64,000 bases of DNA from an uncultured Spartobacteria bacterium. Its GTDB lineage: Bacteria > Verrucomicrobiota > Verrucomicrobiia > Chthoniobacterales > JAATET01. Both the position numbers and the translations under genes were made by a program. Shown here one piece after another: positions 51,601 to 59,653 of the stretch. Within the stretch, counting starts at the first letter, position 1. The number at the start of each line of letters is the position of its first letter. The notes under the pieces were generated by a model, which did no database searches, was not told the origin of the DNA, and worked only from the letters and a program-made list of their open reading frames with translations. The stretch lies in assembly GCA_937901895.1 (NCBI GenBank), contig CALGTD010000109.1, forward strand, positions 1-64,000. The letters run 5' to 3'.

Positions 51601-52602
51601 ATGAAAATCCCATTCCTCTCCGCTCGTCCCTGTGCATCGCTTTTCGTGGTGCTTTCCAGTCTTTCCTTTTCCGCGTTGGCCGCGGACATCTCGATGACTG
51701 GCAACAACGCCAGCGGGACCAGCGGCTTCAACACCGGCACAAACTGGCCGGAAAACCTGCCGCCAACCGCCGGCAACAACTACTTCACCGGGGACTATAC
51801 GCTGCGCACGCCGAACGGCAGCATTGAGAGCCTCACCTTCGAGGGCGACTCACTGACCGTATCGGGAGTCGGCCGGCTCCTTTACAAGGGAGGAAACGGA
51901 GGAGTGATCACCGTCAATGACCTTCGACTCGTCGATGGAGGTGCCTTTGAACAGGGAGGTGGAGCTGGCGACGGAATCTCGATGGTTCTTGACGGAACGA
52001 TCACGCTTGGCGGCACCGGTGGCGCGATTCGCACCGGTGCAGGAAATGCCTCGGGGCGCACGACCATGGTAGTCGCCAGTATCGGCGGAACGGGCCCCCT
52101 GACGCTACTCAGCCACGAGGCGGGGGGCGGCGGATTGGGAACCACGATTCTTCAGGGATCCAATACCTACACGGGCGGAACCGTGGTGGGGGCAGGTGAT
52201 TTTACGAAGAACTTTCGTCTCATCGTTCAGTCGAACCTTGGCATCGGCGGCGATGTGCGTGTTCTCCATGGGGCGACCCTTCAACTCGACATCCATACGG
52301 CGATTGCTGCGGATCAGAATCTGATCGTGGAGGAACTCTCCTTCGACGGAACCGTTGATCTGAATTTTACAGGCATCGCTTTGATCGGCGGCTTGTCCCT
52401 GGACGGTGGGATGACCTTCGAAGAACCCGGAACCTATGGCGCGATCGACTCAGGTGCCATGTTCGAGAACGCACTTTTCACCGGCACGGGCATCCTTCAG
52501 GTGGTTCCCGAGCCTTCCACATGGGTGCTTCTCGTTGTTGGAGCGACGGCGGTCCTGTTTTTTGGACGCCGGCGTGCCGCCCATGGCCGGCGGAATGGCT
52601 AG
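51601..52602 (+). CDS. PEP-CTERM surface protein with autotransporter-like beta repeats, copy 2
   Basis: Exported protein of 333 aa from the ATG at 51601 (signal peptide ending near SALAADI); the frame is open above this but would add an unlikely N-terminus. It repeats the layout of copy 1, with runs in common such as MTGNNxSGTSGFNxGTNWP, NYFTGxYTLRTPNGS, LYKGGNGG and GGAFEQGGG. The middle (EELSFDGTVDLNFTGIALIGG) differs. It ends VPEPSTWVLLVVGATAVLFFGRRR, a PEP-CTERM signal. The pair look like a recent tandem duplication. Confidence 0.87.
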   Translation: MKIPFLSARPCASLFVVLSSLSFSALAADISMTGNNASGTSGFNTGTNWPENLPPTAGNNYFTGDYTLRTPNGSIESLTFEGDSLTVSGVGRLLYKGGNGGVITVNDLRLVDGGAFEQGGGAGDGISMVLDGTITLGGTGGAIRTGAGNASGRTTMVVASIGGTGPLTLLSHEAGGGGLGTTILQGSNTYTGGTVVGAGDFTKNFRLIVQSNLGIGGDVRVLHGATLQLDIHTAIAADQNLIVEELSFDGTVDLNFTGIALIGGLSLDGGMTFEEPGTYGAIDSGAMFENALFTGTGILQVVPEPSTWVLLVVGATAVLFFGRRRAAHGRRNG

Positions 52603-52682
52603 GATGGCAGGTGCGCGCAGGACGGTGCGATTTGATTGGGGAAAGTCTTCAGGGGGAAGCTTCCTCGATTTTGCGAAAGATC

Positions 52683-52703
52683 CGCATCGTCCTGCGATTT
52701 TTT
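52683..52703 (+). terminator. Possible terminator after the second PEP-CTERM gene
   Basis: A short stem (CGCA 52683-52686 with TGCG 52693-52696) followed by A and a six-base T run (52698-52703), 81 bp after the gene's stop. The stem is weak, so this is tentative; the T tract also overlaps a possible -35 region for tRNA-Thr. Confidence 0.35.
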
Positions 52704-52704
52704 G

Positions 52705-52732
52705 TTGAGTGCACCCTGTGACCGTGCATTCT
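52705..52732 (+). promoter_or_regulatory. Possible promoter for tRNA-Thr
   Basis: TTGAGT (52705-52710) and CATTCT (52727-52732) are spaced by 16 bp; the tRNA starts 27 bases after the -10-like box. Both boxes are imperfect, so this is only a candidate. Confidence 0.3.
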
Positions 52733-52758
52733 ATTGCGCTTCCGTTTTCGGAACTGCT

Positions 52759-52833
52759 GCCGACGTAGCTCAGGGGTAGAGCAGCTCATTCGTAATGAGC
52801 GGGTCGCGAGTTCGAATCTCGCCGTCGGCTCCA
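52759..52833 (+). tRNA. tRNA-Thr (anticodon CGT)
   Basis: The acceptor stem GCCGACG (52759-52765) pairs with CGTCGGC (52823-52829); D-arm with GCTCAGGGGTAGAGC; anticodon arm GCTCA-TTCGTAA-TGAGC gives anticodon CGT (reads ACG, Thr); T-arm GAGTTCGAATCTC. Discriminator T and encoded CCA end (52831-52833). Confidence 0.97.
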
Positions 52834-53282
52834 CCCTTCAAGCCCGATAAATACGGGCTCCAGAGCAGGAAGGGAATATTGAGAGTCTGGCGGGAGGGAT
52901 CTCTCATTGGCTGAATATTGCCCAAAAAACTCCCCCGCGATGGTGGATTAATCTCTGCCCCGTCGCGGTTGACGAGAGCGAGCCTCAGAAAATACTCGAG
53001 TGGTATATGGCTGCCTAACAGAAGAGTGCCTCTAAAAGCGTCTGATGTATTTCTGAGTGCAGAATTCCAACGTGACGAAACCTGATTGGGTGATCGCGGA
53101 TGAGCGGTATCAAAGGACGCCGCCGGCAGGTCCGAAGACGACATTCATTGGACGACAATCCATCTGCCCAATGCGTGATGAGACGGTCCGTTCGGCCGAA
53201 TTGCGGCGTCAGTAGCTGATGGTTGAGCCGCTTCCACGGCCGGATTGACATTAACGCGCACGATTGGGAATTCTTCGGGCGC
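52834..53282. other. 449-bp spacer after tRNA-Thr with no gene seen
   Basis: No convincing coding region on either strand. A small 6-bp hairpin (AGCCCG/CGGGCT, 52841-52859) follows the tRNA and may end it. The stretch 52860-53150 looks richer in A/T than its neighbours. Open frames on the minus strand here run into the tRNA and are not credible. I see no direct repeat of the tRNA end, so no sign of an integrated element. Confidence 0.6.
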
Positions 53283-54008
53283 ATGAGAGCATTCCCCCTG
53301 TCGTTGTCCCTTTGTGCCGTTATGACGCTCGCGATTTCCCGTCCGGTTGCCGCTCAGGACCAGGCTCCGGAACACACCGGGGCCCGCGCGATCACCCCCG
53401 CGATCAAGGACGAACACCGGCACAAGGAGTTCCTCGAGCGGACGCGGCAGGGGCCGGTGCAACTGCTTTTCCTCGGAGATTCCATCACCGATGGTTGGCG
53501 CAATACGGGGAGGGAGATTTGGGAGCGCTTCGATAAATACCGTCCTGCAAATTTTGGCATTGGTGGCGATCGCACCGAGCACGTCCTCTGGCGCATCCAG
53601 AATGGTGAGCTCGACCACATCCGCCCGAAGGTGACGGTGCTCATGATCGGCACGAACAACATTGGCCACAATCCGCCGGACAAGCCGGAATGGGCCGCTG
53701 CGGGGGTCGAGAAGATCGTCGATACGATTCACGAAAAACTTCCGCAGACAAAGATCCTGCTGCTTGCCGTATTTCCCCGCGACGGTCGGGACAGCCGCAG
53801 ACGCAAGGATACCGAGCAGATCAACAAGCTGATCGCGAAGCTCGGAGAGCGCGACTACGTGGAGTATCTCGACATCAACGAAGTCTTCCTCGACGGGAAC
53901 GGCGAAATTCCGAAGGACATCATGCCAGACGGCCTCCATCCGAATGCGAAGGGCTATGAGCTGTGGTATGAGGCCATCGAGGGAAAGATTGACGAGATGA
54001 TGAAGTAG
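53283..54008 (+). CDS. Secreted GDSL-family esterase/lipase
   Basis: Exported SGNH hydrolase of 241 aa (ATG at 53283, signal peptide ending near VAAQDQ). Block I is FLGDSITDGW with nucleophile S67; the Gly block is NFGIGGDRTEHVLWR; block III is IGTNNIG (Asn of the oxyanion hole); block V is DGLHPNAKGY with the D216/H219 pair. The sequence resembles bacterial PAF-acetylhydrolase-like esterases. Substrate unknown. Like several neighbours it would act outside the inner membrane. Confidence 0.92.
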   Translation: MRAFPLSLSLCAVMTLAISRPVAAQDQAPEHTGARAITPAIKDEHRHKEFLERTRQGPVQLLFLGDSITDGWRNTGREIWERFDKYRPANFGIGGDRTEHVLWRIQNGELDHIRPKVTVLMIGTNNIGHNPPDKPEWAAAGVEKIVDTIHEKLPQTKILLLAVFPRDGRDSRRRKDTEQINKLIAKLGERDYVEYLDINEVFLDGNGEIPKDIMPDGLHPNAKGYELWYEAIEGKIDEMMK

Positions 54009-54044
54009 ACGCGGTTTGCTCCGCCGTGCTAGAAGCACGGTCCC

Positions 54045-54665
54045 ATGGGCTGCCATGTCGTGGATCATCCGTTGGTGAGGGCGAAACTGACCGTCCTCCG
54101 CGACAGGGGCACGGGATTGAAGGCGTTCCGTGGCGCGCTTCATGAATTGAGCCTGCTTGTCGGCTACGAGGCGTTGCGGGATCTCGAGGAGACGCGTGTC
54201 GAAGTAGAGACTCCGCTTGAAACCTGCGCCGGTTCGCAGATCGCGCATCCGATTTTTCTGATGCCGATCCTGCGCGCCGGGCTTGGAATGGCCGAGGCGC
54301 TTGCGGAGCTTCTGCCCGACGCGCCGGTGGGACACATCGGCATGTTTCGCGACGAGGTCACGCACCAGCCGCAACCCTACTATCTGCGGGTGCCCCCGGG
54401 GCTCGACGAGGCCAATGTCGTGTGCGTCGATCCGATGCTGGCCACGGGCAACAGCGCGGTGTCGGCGATCGATCAGCTCAAGCAGGCCGGCGCGCGCAAG
54501 CTCCGGCTGGTGTGCGTGGTGGCCTGTCCGCAGGGGGTGGAGCGAATGAACTCCGCCCATCCGGATGTGCCGATCTTCACGGCCTCGATCGATCGCGACC
54601 TGAACGGGAACGCCTACATCGTCCCCGGACTCGGAGACGCGGGCGACCGATACTACGGCACGTAG
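54045..54665 (+). CDS. upp: Uracil phosphoribosyltransferase
   Basis: Pyrimidine salvage: makes UMP from uracil and PRPP (206 aa). The beginning has VVDHPLVRAKLTVLRDRGTG, then FRGALHELSLLVGYEA, ILRAGLGMAEALAELLP and the PRPP loop CVDPMLATGNSAVSAIDQLK (N replaces the more common G). The uracil-binding C-terminus is TASIDRDLNGNAYIVPGLGDAGDRYYGT (described in part), typical of the family. It follows the GDSL gene by 36 bp. Confidence 0.95.
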   Translation: MGCHVVDHPLVRAKLTVLRDRGTGLKAFRGALHELSLLVGYEALRDLEETRVEVETPLETCAGSQIAHPIFLMPILRAGLGMAEALAELLPDAPVGHIGMFRDEVTHQPQPYYLRVPPGLDEANVVCVDPMLATGNSAVSAIDQLKQAGARKLRLVCVVACPQGVERMNSAHPDVPIFTASIDRDLNGNAYIVPGLGDAGDRYYGT

Positions 54666-54689
54666 GCTGCCGGCGGATTCCCAGGACGG

Positions 54690-55337
54690 CTAGGGGAGGT
54701 AGTAGAACGGGTTGGGCAGTTTTACGCGGTGTCTTGCATAGCCGCCCGCGAGGTCGCTGTGCTGGTCGCCAACGTTGAGAAGAATGTCGAACCCCTGTTC
54801 GGTCAGCATCTTTCGCACGCCGGATTTGAACGGGATGACGGAGGGATCGTGATCGGAATCGGGTCGGAGATACAGTCGGGTCCAGCCCCAGTAGTCGGCG
54901 GCGTTGAGATTGCGTTCGGTGGCTTCGCGGAGAGATTCGGGTCGGCCGCTGATGAGGAAAATGGGAATGCCGTGGGCGCGGGCCTTCGCGAAGACTTTGT
55001 GCATGGGCTCGAGTGCCGGATCGCTGCTCCGCCGGGCCCACGGGACGAATGCCCCTTCGGTGACGCCGAAATCGTTTCCACGGAGGAACCGCCAGTTCGA
55101 GAGAAGCGTCTCGTCGATGTCGAACACGATCGCGGCGCCGGGAGGCCGGTTCCGGAGGTGACGCTCGAGAATGCGGTCGGCGCGGTCCGCGGCTGCGGTG
55201 AACGTGCGCAGGTAGCCGCCGGAGTCGTGCCAATCAATCATGCGCCACTTGGCGATGGTGAGATTTGGCTTCGGTTCGCCGGGATTTGCGCAACCGGCGA
55301 GGACGAGCGCGAAGACGAGATATCGGGCGGTGCGCAT
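54690..55337 (-). CDS. HAD-superfamily acid phosphatase lipoprotein
   Basis: A 215-aa lipoprotein (ATG at 55337, lipobox LAGC, Cys16). Class B/subfamily IIIB HAD acid phosphatase: the catalytic motif is VFDIDETLLSNW with D73 and D75, motif II/Lys region IPIFLISGRPESLREATERNL, and motif III DILLNVGDQHSDLAGGYA. It should remove phosphate from nucleotides or small organic phosphates at the envelope. It converges with upp (24 bp between stops). Confidence 0.9.
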   Translation of the reverse strand: MRTARYLVFALVLAGCANPGEPKPNLTIAKWRMIDWHDSGGYLRTFTAAADRADRILERHLRNRPPGAAIVFDIDETLLSNWRFLRGNDFGVTEGAFVPWARRSSDPALEPMHKVFAKARAHGIPIFLISGRPESLREATERNLNAADYWGWTRLYLRPDSDHDPSVIPFKSGVRKMLTEQGFDILLNVGDQHSDLAGGYARHRVKLPNPFYYLP

Positions 55338-55450
55338 GAGGGGGAGAATGGGACGAAAACACAAACGCGGCCAAGTGCGGACTGAATGCGATCGTCGCGA
55401 AGAGGGAACCGCGCGAGCTGCCGGGCGCGATTTCTTCGGACGTTTGCCTT

Positions 55451-56572
55451 GTGAAGTCCCGTTCCGAATCCGCGCGATCCTCCGATTTCCGCCGCATGCT
55501 CGATTTGCTGGGCAGCGGAGTCGGCGTTCGATCCGTGGCCCTGACTCTGCTTTCGCTTCTAGCGGTCCTCTACACGCTGTATTTCGCGCGTTCGTTTTTT
55601 CTGCCGGTGCTGCTCGCGCTCCTGCTGAGTCTGCTTCTCGTTCCCGCGGTGCGCTGGCTGCATCACCGGCTGTGGGTGCCACCGGCTGCGGGTGCGGCCA
55701 TCGTGCTTGCGGTCCTTGTGGGAGCACTGGGGCTTGCGGCGGCATTCGTGGTGGAACCGGCTTCGAAGTGGATGCAGACGATTCCGTCGCGGATTCCCGA
55801 CATCCGCTACAGGCTCGAGTTCCTCCAGCGACCGCTTTCGAAGGTCCAGGAAACGTCCGAGCAGGTGCAGAAGCTCACCGGGGGGGAGAGTGACGGCCAG
55901 GTTGTGCAGGTGCGAGAGGAAACCATGACCGGGCTGATGCTTCGCCAGACTCCGGCACTGGCGGCGAATCTCCTGCTGATGTTCGTGTTGATTTATTTCA
56001 TCCTCGCTTCGGGGGATCTGTTTCTGCGGAAGGTCGTCCGAATGGTGCCGACGTTCGAAGACAAGCGCCGCGCCGTCGAAATCGCGCGGGAGATTCAGGA
56101 GCGGATCTCGACGTATCTGCGAACGATCACGATCGTGAACGTGTGCGTCGGGATTGCGGTCGGCCTCGCGGCCGCGGCAGTCGGATTCGGAAACTACGTG
56201 TTCTGGGGCGTCTTCGCGTTTGCGCTGAACTTCATTCCGTATCTGGGCCCGCTCGTTGGAATTGTCGCGATGCTGCTGGTTGGGCTGTTGACGTTCGACT
56301 CCGCAGCCTATGCGCTGGTGATGCCCGCCATTTATTTCGCGATCAATCTGCTCGAGGGCAATTTCATCACTCCCAGTGTCATCGGGCGCATTCTCACGCT
56401 GAATCCGGTGATCGTGTTTCTCTCGCTGATGTTCTGGGGCTGGATCTGGGGCGTGGCCGGCGCGCTGCTCGCGGTGCCGATTCTCGCGACTTTCAAGATC
56501 GTGTGCGACCACCTGCCGTTGCTTCGTCCGATTGGAGAGTTCGTGGGCGGGGAGAGTGCGCCGGACGAATAG
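55451..56572 (+). CDS. AI-2E family transporter-like membrane protein
   Basis: A 373-aa polytopic protein beginning at GTG 55451, of the AI-2E/PerM superfamily. About seven to eight helices; two at the start (SVALTLLSLLAVLYTLYFA, SFFLPVLLALLLSLLLVP), a cytoplasmic/amphipathic middle (~115-200), and the conserved C-terminal half: TIVNVCVGIAVGLAAAAVGF, FALNFIPYLGPLVG, NLLEGNFITPSVIGRILTLNPVIVFLSLMFWGWIWGVAGALLAVPI. Substrates vary in the family (AI-2 export, Na+/H+ antiport), so function is open. Confidence 0.88.
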   Translation: MKSRSESARSSDFRRMLDLLGSGVGVRSVALTLLSLLAVLYTLYFARSFFLPVLLALLLSLLLVPAVRWLHHRLWVPPAAGAAIVLAVLVGALGLAAAFVVEPASKWMQTIPSRIPDIRYRLEFLQRPLSKVQETSEQVQKLTGGESDGQVVQVREETMTGLMLRQTPALAANLLLMFVLIYFILASGDLFLRKVVRMVPTFEDKRRAVEIAREIQERISTYLRTITIVNVCVGIAVGLAAAAVGFGNYVFWGVFAFALNFIPYLGPLVGIVAMLLVGLLTFDSAAYALVMPAIYFAINLLEGNFITPSVIGRILTLNPVIVFLSLMFWGWIWGVAGALLAVPILATFKIVCDHLPLLRPIGEFVGGESAPDE

Positions 56573-56578
56573 CGTCGC

Positions 56579-57157
56579 CTACCTCTCCGGCGGCTTTCGA
56601 TGTCGCGCGCGTCGGTTGATCGCGAAGAGACCGATTGCGAGCGGTGGAAGCGCGAGATACGGCCAGTAGGCGGCTGCGGGAGGGAGCGGCGGGCGGGCCT
56701 CCAGGTTTGCGACAATCGGTGCCGAGTCGTCGATGCGCACGGCAACGGCGACGGGGCCGGAGGTGGGAACGATGACATTCGCGGATTGAAGGAGCTTGTT
56801 CTGGGCATTGGCGTGGGTGGCGCGAACCGCGGACGAGCTTTCCATCGAGCAGCAGGGAGGAACCCATGCGGCGCCGGCGGAGACATCGAGCGAGGAAACG
56901 GACACCACCACGTTGCGGTCGAGAACCGGCTCGCCGGTCTTCGCATCCTGCAGCATCACGCTGATATCCGCCGGGCCCGCGCGGAGTGGAGCGGGCGATG
57001 CAAAAATGGTGACCGTCAGATCGTTCGCCGTCTCCTGTGCAATGACGGCGCCACCGTCCGCCCGAGCTCCGGGCGAGGCTGCCAGAAAAATGAGCGCCAT
57101 GAAGGACGTTATCGCGAGGGCAGGGGACCAGCGTGGAAAATTGAAACGGCGCGTCAT
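56579..57157 (-). CDS. Secreted protein with C-terminal membrane anchor, possible oxidase accessory (YtkA-like)
   Basis: A 192-aa protein (ATG at 57157): signal peptide ending near GARADGG, an extracytoplasmic beta-rich domain (VTIFASPAPLRAGPADISVMLQDAKTGEPVLDRNVVVSV), two Cys in PPCCSM, and a C-terminal helix with a basic end (PYLALPPLAIGLFAINRRARHRKPPER). The 'PLRAGPADISVMLQD' start resembles YtkA/FixH-like copper or oxidase-associated domains. It lies 94 bp after the CtaG-ferredoxin fusion gene on the same strand, which fits a shared role in respiratory complex assembly. Confidence 0.6.
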   Translation of the reverse strand: MTRRFNFPRWSPALAITSFMALIFLAASPGARADGGAVIAQETANDLTVTIFASPAPLRAGPADISVMLQDAKTGEPVLDRNVVVSVSSLDVSAGAAWVPPCCSMESSSAVRATHANAQNKLLQSANVIVPTSGPVAVAVRIDDSAPIVANLEARPPLPPAAAYWPYLALPPLAIGLFAINRRARHRKPPER

Positions 57158-57251
57158 GGTGCGGTTATCGAACCCATAAGCGCCGGGGTCGCCTGTTGCA
57201 ATGCGCCGTTCCGGACCGCGAGGTTGGAGTGATGGGGAAGGATTGTTCATT

Positions 57252-59486
57252 CTAGGGCGTGAGCGTGCCGCGCATTTCCATCGGTTGAAAAATGACCCAG
57301 ACGCCGAAGGCGTAAAGCGCTGCAGCGAGCAGAGCCCAGGGAATCGCCGCGCGCAGCGGGTGGATGGCACGCTGCCGGGAGATGCGCCAAATCGCGTAAA
57401 GACCGAGCAGAAAGCCGGCGTCGAGAAACAGGAGCTCGAGTCCGACAAGACCCGGCCACGCCCAGGAGGCAACGGTCCAGTCGGGTTCCAGTCCGGCGAG
57501 ACGTTGCATCACGGGAATTGGTGTGTGGGAGGCGGTGAAGAAGTGGAAAACAAAATGAGCGAGCCACATGCCGAATCCGAGCGGCGCGAATGCGACGGCG
57601 TAGGCGGACGCGGTTTTCGCGAGCGATGCGGGGGATTTCTCCTGCGGACGGGTGAGTCCGGCGGCGATGGACACCGAAGCGATCGGGAGAAGAATCAAAA
57701 ACAGACCAAGGAAGATCGTGGTGAATGCGAGGTGGGAAAGTCCGGTGGATTCGGCGAACGTCCGGACCGGTGCGACCATGCCGGCGGCATTGGCGAACGC
57801 CCCGAAGGAGAGCACGAGCACCAGCGCGGCGAGATCCGGTCGGTTCTGCCAGCGACCGATCGAGGAACGGGCGTCATCGCGCCAGAGATCGACTCCCGGC
57901 GCGGCCGGCTGGAGGGCGACGTTCTCGTGCGGACAGGCGCGGACGCAGTCGAGGCAGAACGTGCAGTCCATGTTGCCGGACTTGCGAGGCTGAAAGAGCT
58001 GGAGTTCGCAGCCGCGTTGAGTGGCGTTGCCTTTGATGCAGTCGTAGGTGCGGCACGAGCGGCAGACATCGGGTTCGCGGATCCGGATCTCGGCCGGAGA
58101 TGCCAGGGATTGAACGAAATGGAACTGGCCGATCGGGCAGACGTATTTGCAGAAGCTTGCCCCCTTGAAGAGGGTGTCAATGACCGCCGCTGCCACGAAG
58201 TAGGCCAGGATGATCGCTGCGGTGGCAACGGGCCAGTCCCAGAGGGCGAAGGCCTCGTAGGCCCAGAGGTAGACGGCGATGAGGCCGACAGGCAGCCACT
58301 TGTTGCGCAAGAGCCGGGGCCACTGTGCGTGGGAAATGCGGCCCCGCAGAAACGGGAACGGCGCCGTCAGGCCACGGAGGGTTCGGCGAACGCCATCGCG
58401 AACCAGCATGAAGGGGCAGGTCATGCAGAAGAGGTTTCCGGCGAAAAGAAGTGCGAGAACGGTGAGTCCGCGCCAGTGGGTCCACGGCAGAACGCCAGCG
58501 GCGTTCATCGCGCTTGCAGGAGGGCCGCGGAATCCGTCCCACACGACCAAAGCCGCAACAGCGAGCAAAACGAATTGAAGCGGCCGGCGGATGTGAACCA
58601 GAAGCGAAGTGACGAGCGGGGCGATGCTGCGGCGCGGACGGGAGTGTGAAACCGGACGACGGGCCGGAGCGGGCGCGCGCCGATGGCGGGGCGCGAGAAG
58701 ACTCATCGCAATAAGACCGCCGGGAATGAGAAACGCCATGGAGCCGGGAACCCACATGATGGCTCCGGCAGCCGCCTGGTCATCGAGGGCGGACAGATCC
58801 GCGACGCGCGGAGCGGCTCCGTAGGTGGGATAAAGCACGCGACCGCTGAAGCTGATGAATGCTGCGAGGGCGGTGTTTTGGAGATCTGCGAGAAGGAGGT
58901 AGGGGATCATCGCCCAGCGCGGGAGCGCAGGACGACTTGGCCAGGGTTGAACTACCGGCCACCAGAACAGGATGGCGGTGCCGAGGAAGAACGCGTGCTC
59001 GATCTGGTGCCATCCATCGTCGCCCAGTGCGAGTTCGTAGAGGGCGGGCACATGCCAGATGACGTTGGAGAGCGCGAAGACCGGCAGCGCGAACGCAGGA
59101 TGGACGAGAAAGGCCCCGAGTTTTCGGAGCGGCGGATAATGAAGAAATGGCGCGACGCCCTCCACCGCGACCACTCGCGGAAGTCCGAGCATCATCGGAA
59201 GAAATGGCGCACCGAGGAGCAGGAGCGGCGGCACGATCATGGTGAGCAGGAGGTGCTGCACCATGTGGATCGAGAGAAGGAAGTTTGCGAATGCGTCGAG
59301 CGGAGAAGCGACCGCGAGGTAGAGTGCGACAACTCCGCCAAGAAAGCAGACCAACCGGAACGCGGGGAACCGATGCGGCGTCGTGCGCTGGAGACGCAGC
59401 CAGCCGCGCGTGTAGATGCCACCGGTGAGGATCAATGACGCCAGCAGTCCCGGAGAGAGGTCCCAGGAGGCAAACGCGGCAGGCAT
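57252..59486 (-). CDS. Fusion: CtaG-type cytochrome oxidase assembly protein and CcoG/NapH-like ferredoxin membrane protein
   Basis: A 744-aa polytopic protein. Residues ~1-265 are a CtaG (caa3 oxidase assembly) domain: FLLSIHMVQHLLLTMIVPPLLLLGAP, LSNVIWHVPALYELALG, WHQIEHAFFLGTAILFWWPVV and PYLLLADLQNTALAAF with the conserved His residues. A linker (~270-300) leads to a second membrane block like CcoG/NapH, with FCMTCPFM and FCKYVCPIGQFHF, then two 4Fe-4S clusters: C475/C478/C483/C493 and CTFCLDCVRACP (C508, C511, C514, C518). Four or five helices follow to the C-terminus. No oxidase genes are in the window. Both halves are linked to copper/oxidase assembly in other bacteria. Confidence 0.9.
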   Translation of the reverse strand: MPAAFASWDLSPGLLASLILTGGIYTRGWLRLQRTTPHRFPAFRLVCFLGGVVALYLAVASPLDAFANFLLSIHMVQHLLLTMIVPPLLLLGAPFLPMMLGLPRVVAVEGVAPFLHYPPLRKLGAFLVHPAFALPVFALSNVIWHVPALYELALGDDGWHQIEHAFFLGTAILFWWPVVQPWPSRPALPRWAMIPYLLLADLQNTALAAFISFSGRVLYPTYGAAPRVADLSALDDQAAAGAIMWVPGSMAFLIPGGLIAMSLLAPRHRRAPAPARRPVSHSRPRRSIAPLVTSLLVHIRRPLQFVLLAVAALVVWDGFRGPPASAMNAAGVLPWTHWRGLTVLALLFAGNLFCMTCPFMLVRDGVRRTLRGLTAPFPFLRGRISHAQWPRLLRNKWLPVGLIAVYLWAYEAFALWDWPVATAAIILAYFVAAAVIDTLFKGASFCKYVCPIGQFHFVQSLASPAEIRIREPDVCRSCRTYDCIKGNATQRGCELQLFQPRKSGNMDCTFCLDCVRACPHENVALQPAAPGVDLWRDDARSSIGRWQNRPDLAALVLVLSFGAFANAAGMVAPVRTFAESTGLSHLAFTTIFLGLFLILLPIASVSIAAGLTRPQEKSPASLAKTASAYAVAFAPLGFGMWLAHFVFHFFTASHTPIPVMQRLAGLEPDWTVASWAWPGLVGLELLFLDAGFLLGLYAIWRISRQRAIHPLRAAIPWALLAAALYAFGVWVIFQPMEMRGTLTP

Positions 59487-59653
59487 CGAATCGGGAATTT
59501 ATCGCACGCTCCGTGGGCGAGGGAAAGCGTGCTTCGAATCGGGAACGGTGCAGACAGTGAGAGTCCTCAAGACTTGGGTGCGAGGATCGCTCCAATTGAG
59601 ACCCGTAGATTCAGGCGTTTTCCCGATGGCACGGGTTACCGGGCGCTCATAGC

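Noticed and set aside
52770..53144. Minus-strand open frame of 124 codons overlapping tRNA-Thr
   Set aside because: Its C-terminal residues are the antisense reading of the tRNA (RTRDPLITNELLYP), a common artefact; the rest has no signal or domain.
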